DNA from: Myxococcota bacterium
GTDB taxonomy: Bacteria > Myxococcota_A > Polyangia > Polyangiales > Houyiibacteriaceae
Reading direction: 5' to 3'
DNA length: 33,038 bases
NCBI GenBank assembly: GCA_025453555.1
Contig: JALOQC010000049.1
Coordinates: 10,001 to 43,038, forward strand
Under the pieces are notes generated by a model. The model worked only from the letters and a program-made list of their open reading frames with translations. It had not been told where the DNA came from and did no database searches. Positions 28,311-33,038 of the stretch are shown here, in pieces. The position numbers and the translations under genes were made by a program. The first letter of the stretch is position 1, and each line of letters opens with the position of its first letter.

Positions 28311-28871
28311 ATGCTGGCTCGCACTCCCGAGGATCTCGGCTCCCTCGTGCGGGAGCACCGCCTCGCGCGCGCGATGACCCAAGCGCAGCTCGCGCAAGCG
28401 ATCGGCACGAGCCGCCAGTGGGTCGTCGACCTCGAGCGCGGCAAACCCACCCTGGCGCTCGGTTTGGTGCTGCGCGCGGTGACCGCGGTCGGCTTGTCGC
28501 TTCGCGTCGAGACCGGTTCCAGCTCGGCGGCACCGCTCGAGAGCTCGAGCTCGGCGGTATCGCTCGACCCCGCCCTCGCGGCGATCGACCTCGACGCGGT
28601 CCTCGCTCGCGCTCGAAGGCCCGCGAACGTCCCGTACGCGACCGGATCCCTCGCGACCGCCGCGCGCCCGACCCCGCGCGCCACGAAGGCGCCTGCACGC
28701 AGCGCGAAGTCTGCCGCTGCGGCCTCGAAGCCACCCGCCTCGAAGCCTGCCGCCTCGAAGCCACCCGCTTCGAAGCGAACGCCCACCGAGCCCGCGAGAG
28801 CGCCCACGAAAGCGCGCGTCGGAAAGAAGTCGGCGGCTGACCCCGCCGACCCGGCCAAGGAGCCCCGATGA
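28311..28871 (+). CDS. hipB: HipB-like XRE-family antitoxin/repressor with long disordered tail
   Basis: A 186-residue DNA-binding protein. The helix-turn-helix (about 9-60, MTQAQLAQAIGTSRQWVVDLERGKPTLALG) matches HipB/XRE antitoxins. The remaining ~125 residues are low-complexity Ala/Pro/Lys, including 15-bp tandem repeats (28723-28767) coding SKPPA units and, at the end, one copy of the palindromic element read as AADPAD. E. coli HipB is about 88 residues, so the tail is unusual. It should bind the four operators upstream and neutralise HipA. The stop overlaps the hipA ATG by 4 nt (ATGA). ATG 28311 has only a weak ribosome site. Confidence 0.88.
   Translation: MLARTPEDLGSLVREHRLARAMTQAQLAQAIGTSRQWVVDLERGKPTLALGLVLRAVTAVGLSLRVETGSSSAAPLESSSSAVSLDPALAAIDLDAVLARARRPANVPYATGSLATAARPTPRATKAPARSAKSAAAASKPPASKPAASKPPASKRTPTEPARAPTKARVGKKSAADPADPAKEPR
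28829..28850 (+). repeat. Palindromic element at the hipB end, upstream of the hipA start
   Basis: Perfect arms GTCGGCGG (28829-28836) and CCGCCGAC (28843-28850) around CTGACC. It is in the inverted orientation relative to the EamA copies. It ends 6 nt before the AAGGAG (28857-28862) that serves the hipA ATG at 28868, so the hairpin may affect hipA initiation. Confidence 0.88.
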
Positions 28872-30340
28872 GCGTGTCGCCCCTCTTGCTCGTTCACGAC
28901 GGCGGCGCCGTCGCAGGCACCCTCGAGCAATCCGCCGGTCGAACGACGCTGCGCTACGAAGACACCTGGCGGCGATCCCCCGACGCCATCGCGCTCTCGC
29001 TCTCCCTCCCGCTCTCCAAGCGCGAGCACGGATCCACTAGGTCGGCAGGGTCGACCGCCGACGCCCCCGACGCGGTCGACGCCTTCCTCTGGGGCCTGCT
29101 CCCCGACAACGAGCTCGTCCTCGAACGTTGGGGTCGTCAGTTCCACGTCTCGTCGCGCAACGCGTTCCGCCTGCTCGCGCACGTCGGAGAAGACTGCCCT
29201 GGTGGGTTTCAGCTCGTCTCGCCGGAGCGCCACCGCACCTTGCACGACGAGCCACGCGGCGTGCAGTGGCTCTCCACCGAGCAGGTCGAGCAGCGCCTCG
29301 CCACCGTCCGAATCGACCCGAGCCAGACCCGCACTGCGCGCGACAAGGGCCAGTTCAGCCTCGCCGGCGCGCAGCCCAAGATCGCGCTCTACCGCGACGG
29401 CCTGCGTTGGGGTGTGCCCTTCGGCCGCATGCCCACCACCCACATCCTCAAGCCACCGAGCGTGGGGCTCGAAGGATTCGCGGAGAACGAGCACTACTGC
29501 CTGCGCCTCGCGCAACGCGTCGGCTTCCCCGTCGCGCACACCGAGGTCCTTCGCTTCGGCGACGAGCTCGCCATCGTGGTCGAGCGCTTCGATCGCGCGT
29601 GGGTCCGCCAGCTCGCCGCCGCCGCGGAGGCAGCACGCGCCGCAGCCGAAGCGGCGGCCGCCGCGGAGGCTGCCTCCGACCCCGCGTCCGCAGTCAGAGC
29701 CGCCGAACACGCTGCGCAAGCCGCCGTCCACACGGCGCGCGCAGAGGCCCTCTCGAACCTCGCCAAGGAGCGCCCGATCCTACGTCTTCACCAAGAAGAT
29801 CTCTGTCAGGCCCTCGGCGTCTCCCCGATGCAGAAGTACCAGAACGAAGGCGGCCCCACGCCGGCCGCGATCGTCCAGCTCCTCCGCTCCGCGAGCTCTC
29901 GCGCCGCCGAAGACGTGTCGACCTTCGTCGACGCGCTCGCGTTCCACTGGATCCTCGGCGCGACCGACGCCCACGCCAAGAACTACTCGCTGCTCCATGC
30001 GCGCGGTGGCTCGATCCGCCTCGCGCCGCTCTACGACGTCGCGAGCGCGCTCCCTTACCCGCACCTCCAGACGCGAAAGCTGAAGCTCGCGATGAGCCTC
30101 GGCGGCGAGTACGGCATGCACGCGATCCACGCGCGCCACGTCGCGAAGCTCGCGCGCGAGCTCCACCTGGACGAGGCACGGACGATCGACCGCTTCCGCG
30201 CGCTCGCGCACGCCGTCGGCGAACATTCGAGCGCGCTCCGCGACGACCTCCGCCACGAGGGGCTCGAGAGCCCGATCCTCGACCCGCTCGCGACCGCGAT
30301 CGCGCGACGCGCGAGGGAATGCGAGAAGCGCCTCGCGTGA
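28868..30340 (+). CDS. hipA: HipA-like serine/threonine kinase toxin
   Basis: A 490-residue HipA-family kinase. The N-terminal domain ends in FLWGLLPDN. The Gly-rich loop SLAGAQPKIAL, Lys195 (THILKPP), ENEHYCLRLA, VERFDR, HQEDLCQALG, the catalytic loop ATDAHAKNYS (Asp367, Asn372) and the metal Asp390 in LYDV are all present, so the kinase looks active. HipA proteins phosphorylate tRNA synthetases such as GltX and cause growth arrest; the target here is unknown. Two insertions are odd: SAGSTAD (residues 58-64, a palindromic-element copy) and a ~58-residue Ala-rich helix (about 246-303) between VERFDR and HQEDL. E. coli HipA is about 440 residues. Start ATG 28868 overlaps hipB. Confidence 0.93.
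   Translation: MSVSPLLLVHDGGAVAGTLEQSAGRTTLRYEDTWRRSPDAIALSLSLPLSKREHGSTRSAGSTADAPDAVDAFLWGLLPDNELVLERWGRQFHVSSRNAFRLLAHVGEDCPGGFQLVSPERHRTLHDEPRGVQWLSTEQVEQRLATVRIDPSQTRTARDKGQFSLAGAQPKIALYRDGLRWGVPFGRMPTTHILKPPSVGLEGFAENEHYCLRLAQRVGFPVAHTEVLRFGDELAIVVERFDRAWVRQLAAAAEAARAAAEAAAAAEAASDPASAVRAAEHAAQAAVHTARAEALSNLAKERPILRLHQEDLCQALGVSPMQKYQNEGGPTPAAIVQLLRSASSRAAEDVSTFVDALAFHWILGATDAHAKNYSLLHARGGSIRLAPLYDVASALPYPHLQTRKLKLAMSLGGEYGMHAIHARHVAKLARELHLDEARTIDRFRALAHAVGEHSSALRDDLRHEGLESPILDPLATAIARRARECEKRLA
29041..29062 (+). repeat. Palindromic element copy in hipA
   Basis: GTCGGCAG and CCGCCGAC arms (one mismatch) flank a GGTCGA loop. It is read as SAGSTAD, in the same frame and orientation as the EamA copies, in the loop before FLWGLLPDN. 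Confidence 0.85.
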
Positions 30341-31048
30341 GACGTGCGCGGTCCCACGCGCGCCAACGTGCGCGTCACCCGATCGACGCCGCCGTCTCAC
30401 GCGTCGCTCGCTCCTCCCCCGCGCGCGCCTGCAGACCGCGGATCTCGTGCGGTGTCTTCGGCCCCTTTCAGCTTCCGCGCGTCGTGTGCTCTCTCGGCCG
30501 GGTTGCGGCTGATTGCGTCGAAAGTGCGGGGGCGCGCGATTTCGAGGGTGCTGGGGTGTCGTGGGCGAGAAGTCGCGGGTGGTGGTCAGCGCCAGCTGTG
30601 GCGGGCGAGAAGCCTGGGTTCCAGGAGGGGTCGGGGGACTGGGAAACGAGAAGTCTCGGTTTCGGGCGGGGTCGGGGGTCCTGGAAACGAGAAGTCTCGG
30701 TTTCGGCGGGGTCGGGGGTCCTGGAAACGAGAAGTGTCGGTTTGGGGTGGGGGCGGGGGTCTGGGAACGAGACGTCTCGGTTGGCGGCGATGCGAGCCGC
30801 GCCCGGCGTCAGCGTTCTGTTCCAATGACCTCGAAGCGAGAGTCGGAGCAAGGATCGACGGAACCCTCAATGCCTCGCCCACCCGTCGGGCCGACATCCG
30901 TCGGAGAAGCAACGAGCGTCGGCATCGGGGAATGCGGTCACGACCAACGCTCGTGTCGTGATTCTCACCGAGACCGGTCAACTCCCGCCCATCTCGCGCG
31001 ACTTGCGTTCGCTTGAGTGTCCCCGTGGCTTCCCGCAAAGAGACGCCC
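30341..31048. other. Non-coding interval between hipA and the RCC1 lipoprotein gene
   Basis: 708 nt without a credible gene. Open frames exist on both strands but have no domain, signal or codon pattern of real genes, and those across 30604-30786 are just translated repeats. The region holds a G-rich tandem array (separate entry). No obvious terminator follows hipA. 30790-31048 shows nothing recognisable apart from a plausible ribosome site (AAAGAGA) before the next gene. Confidence 0.7.
30604..30786 (+). repeat. G-rich 40-41 bp tandem array with quadruplex motif
   Basis: Units start at 30643, 30684, 30724 and 30764 (41, 40 and 40 bp apart), with a diverged earlier unit from about 30604 and possibly one from 30563. 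Each contains GAAACGAGAAGTCTCGG, a short imperfect palindrome, then a G-run block. At 30744-30765 the runs GGGG, GGGGG, GGGGG and GGG, with loops of 1, 1 and 3 nt, meet the intramolecular G-quadruplex pattern. The period is not a multiple of three, so it is not coding. Confidence 0.88.
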
Positions 31049-32323
31049 ATGTCTCGCGCACTTCGCTCGTGGTGGCTCGTTTCGATTGCCGTCTGTCTCG
31101 GCTGCTACGCCTCCCGCGAGCGCGTCGACTTCGACGCGGGCAGGGACGACGCCTCGTTCGCCGACGTCGCGTTCGCCGACGTACCGCGCGACGCTCCGTC
31201 GACGGTCGACGCCGCCGACGCGGGCATCCCCGATCCCGTCATCGACGATCCTCCGCCCGAGCCGACCGGCGAGCCGCTGCGCGCGGTGCAGATCTCGATG
31301 GGCATGTTTGCGGGAGCCTCGACGTGTGCGCTCGACGACGCGGGCCGAGTCTGGTGTTGGGGTTCGTTGTCTTGGGACGTTCGCCCCGTGTACGACCTCG
31401 AGTTCGTTCCAGAGCCGGTTCAGATCACGCCGCTCCCTCGCCTTCGGCAGATCGGCGCCTACGGCAACAGCCACTGCGGGATCGACTACCGCTCGCAAGT
31501 CTGGTGTTGGGGACTTCAGCGGCCCACGCGGCCCGAGTGGTTCCGTGACATGCGACCGCTCCCCGAGCCGACGCTCTCCCCTGCCGACGCCTTCTTCTCC
31601 GAGTGTCCGGGCTGGGAAGGACGCGTGCGCTGCGACCGGCTCGACGACCACCCGGAGGTCCGCGACGCGACGGACGTGGTGGACTACGTCACCCACGCCA
31701 CCGAGTATCCGTCGGGCTGCATCCTGTCGACGAACGGACGGATTTGGTGCTTTGGAGCCGAGTTGTGGGGGAGTGCAGGCGACGGCGACACGAACGATGG
31801 ACACGTGCAGCTCGACGGTTTCGCGGTGGCGCTCGGCGCGGTCCGGACGGCGTCGCCGTGTGCCCTCACGGACACCGGGGAGCTCTACTGCTGGGGCATG
31901 TTGTCGGTCGTCCAGTCGGAGGTGCCCGAAGACGTGGGCGAGTGGTGCCGCGGCTGGAGCGCGAGCCGATGCGTCGACCGCCCCTTCCGACTCTCGTCGG
32001 TCCCGCCCCTACGCACGCTGAGCCGCGGTCTCGCGCTCTGCGGCGTGACGTTCGGCGACGAGCTGTGGTGCTGGTTCGAGTACGAAGGCTGCGAGCCCGC
32101 GTCGCCCGCACCCTGCGAGCCCATGGCGCCACATCGGGTCGAGATCGAGCCCGTGGCTTCGGTCGCGGCAGGAATCGACGGAGTCTGCGCGCTCACGCGC
32201 GCCGGCGGCGTGCGGTGCTGGAACTCGCCCACCGCCCAACATCTCCGCGGCGACGGCACCACGACCGTGGTCGCACCGAACCGCGCCCCCACGACCTGGG
32301 TCAACGGATTCGTGCGTGAATAG
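31049..32323 (+). CDS. RCC1-repeat surface lipoprotein
   Basis: A 424-residue exported protein. ATG 31049 starts a lipoprotein-like signal (SRALRSWWLVSIAVCLGC, Cys near 19); a start at 31013 would only add 12 residues. A low-complexity Asp/Ala/Pro linker (about 25-75) leads to six RCC1-like blades, each with two cysteines around the core: CALDDAGRVWCWG (from 93), CGIDYRSQVWCWG, CILSTNGRIWCFG, CALTDTGELYCWG, CGVTFGDELWCWF and CALTRAGGVRCWN. That suggests a disulphide-stabilised propeller outside the cytosol. Such lipoproteins are numerous in myxobacteria and of unknown role. Confidence 0.88.
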   Translation: MSRALRSWWLVSIAVCLGCYASRERVDFDAGRDDASFADVAFADVPRDAPSTVDAADAGIPDPVIDDPPPEPTGEPLRAVQISMGMFAGASTCALDDAGRVWCWGSLSWDVRPVYDLEFVPEPVQITPLPRLRQIGAYGNSHCGIDYRSQVWCWGLQRPTRPEWFRDMRPLPEPTLSPADAFFSECPGWEGRVRCDRLDDHPEVRDATDVVDYVTHATEYPSGCILSTNGRIWCFGAELWGSAGDGDTNDGHVQLDGFAVALGAVRTASPCALTDTGELYCWGMLSVVQSEVPEDVGEWCRGWSASRCVDRPFRLSSVPPLRTLSRGLALCGVTFGDELWCWFEYEGCEPASPAPCEPMAPHRVEIEPVASVAAGIDGVCALTRAGGVRCWNSPTAQHLRGDGTTTVVAPNRAPTTWVNGFVRE

Positions 32324-32378
32324 CGGACGCAGCCTCGTTCTTTCAGAAGTGAAAGCGAACGTCATTCTGTCGTGAAAG

Positions 32379-32411
32379 TCGACGACTGGTCGTTTCATGA
32401 CCAGTCGTCGA
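32379..32411 (+). other. Perfect long hairpin downstream of the RCC1 gene
   Basis: TCGACGACTGGTC (32379-32391) pairs perfectly with GACCAGTCGTCGA (32399-32411), a 13-bp stem with a 7-nt GTTTCAT loop. It lies 56 nt after the stop codon. No T tract follows, so it is not a classic Rho-independent terminator; it could be a terminator variant, an mRNA 3' stabiliser or a dyad protein site for the next gene. Confidence 0.6.
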
Positions 32412-32535
32412 ACGGCTCCGAAATAGCTGAACGAGTGACGAAGTTGTCTCTCACAGACGGTCCGTGAGCCGTTCGAGAACATCTACTCCAAATCGGGTAT
32501 CGCACGCTTCTGCGTGACGTGTCATCGAGGCGGCC

Positions 32536-33038
32536 ATGCGCTCAGTCCTCGTTTTGCGCCACGCGCCGCTCGTGGTTCTCCTGCTCGCCGGATGTGGCTC
32601 TTCGTCGGAAGCCCCCCGTGAGCCCACGCCCGCACCGCACTTCGACGCGGCGCGTGAAGACTCCTCGGAGCCACGCGCGGAGGTCCGTGCGCCGGAACCG
32701 CGCCTGAGCCTTCGCACGAGCACGAGCGACGCACCGACCTCGATCGAGCTGACGCCGCTCGGACGCATCGACCTGCCGGTCGGCGGCCGAGCGCGACCGA
32801 TCGGACCGATCTTCGCTGCGCACGTCGCACCCGGCGATCGTCGCCTCGAGCTCTCGCTTCGCCCCGAAGCCGCGTTGCCGGAGGAGGGCGACTTGCCGGA
32901 GGGCTTGAGCCTGGTTTGGCTTCAGGAGCACCGTGACGGAACCGTCGAGGAAGTGGTCCTCCCGACCGAGCTCCGCGATCGAACCTGGACCGCGACCCTC
33001 GACGAAGCACCGCTCGACCTGATGCGCGCGTTCGTCTT
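32536..33038 (+). CDS. Partial lipoprotein of unknown function (runs off the window)
   Basis: ATG 32536, preceded by GAGG (32527-32530), opens a clear lipoprotein signal (RSVLVLRHAPLVVLLLAGC, Cys20) followed by a Ser/Glu/Pro linker. From about residue 55 the sequence is beta-strand-like (RLSLRTSTSDAPTSIELTPLGRIDLPVGG). The frame is open to the last base (167 codons plus 2 nt), so the C-terminus is missing. Family not recognised. It follows the RCC1 lipoprotein gene on the same strand by 212 nt. Confidence 0.82.
   Translation, partial: MRSVLVLRHAPLVVLLLAGCGSSSEAPREPTPAPHFDAAREDSSEPRAEVRAPEPRLSLRTSTSDAPTSIELTPLGRIDLPVGGRARPIGPIFAAHVAPGDRRLELSLRPEAALPEEGDLPEGLSLVWLQEHRDGTVEEVVLPTELRDRTWTATLDEAPLDLMRAFV

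Noticed and set aside
30604-30786. Possible CRISPR array
   Set aside because: Units are contiguous 40-41 bp repeats with no unique spacers of constant length and no cas genes nearby.
30468-30851. Pro-rich open frame on the minus strand over the G-rich array
   Set aside because: The repeat period (40-41 bp) shifts frame each unit, so the peptide repeat is only a by-product of GC-rich DNA without stops.

Overview
The window looks like chromosome of a very GC-rich myxobacterium-type organism (Myxococcota; Sandaracinus/Polyangiales-like is my best guess). That is inference from several traits: strong G/C preference at third codon positions, secreted lipoproteins with cysteine-paired RCC1 repeats, a PEGA-domain protein, giant TPR-DUF3857-transglutaminase proteins, and a DUF4390 plus NtrY-like kinase pair. 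No marker was compared with a database.

Layout. 1-3643 is the distal part of an rRNA operon: 16S-23S spacer, 23S, 5S and a textbook terminator. 3827-11373 holds two large co-oriented paralogues with TPR, DUF3857 and transglutaminase-fold regions. The first keeps the Cys-His-Asp triad; the second has lost Cys and His. 11393-14435 holds a VTT/DedA-type membrane protein, a divergent MBL-fold hydrolase and an EamA transporter. 14483-21597 is a run of five minus-strand genes: NtrY-like kinase, DUF4390 protein, Omp85/BamA-like barrel protein, MFS transporter and PEGA protein. 21835-25673 is a plus-strand unit of PpiC-type foldase, two tiny repeat-derived ORFs, M16 peptidase and a small basic-tailed membrane protein. 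25710-27952 is a coupled pair of unknown minus-strand genes, bracketed by two copies of the same 83-bp gene tail. 28193-30340 is a hipBA toxin-antitoxin-like module with a four-operator array. 30341-31048 is a non-coding gap with a G-rich tandem array. 31049-33038 holds two lipoprotein genes, the second cut by the window edge.

Themes. Envelope biology dominates: barrel assembly, periplasmic folding, proteolysis, lipoproteins and transporters. The second theme is small-scale repeat activity. One palindromic element is embedded in frame in four unrelated genes (eamA-like, kinase, hipB, hipA). A translation-start region has been triplicated in front of the M16 gene, giving mini-ORFs linked by ATGA overlaps. 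Four 16-bp palindromes sit exactly 28 bp apart before hipB. These, with the duplicated gene tail and the dead transglutaminase paralogue, are the parts most worth a second look.
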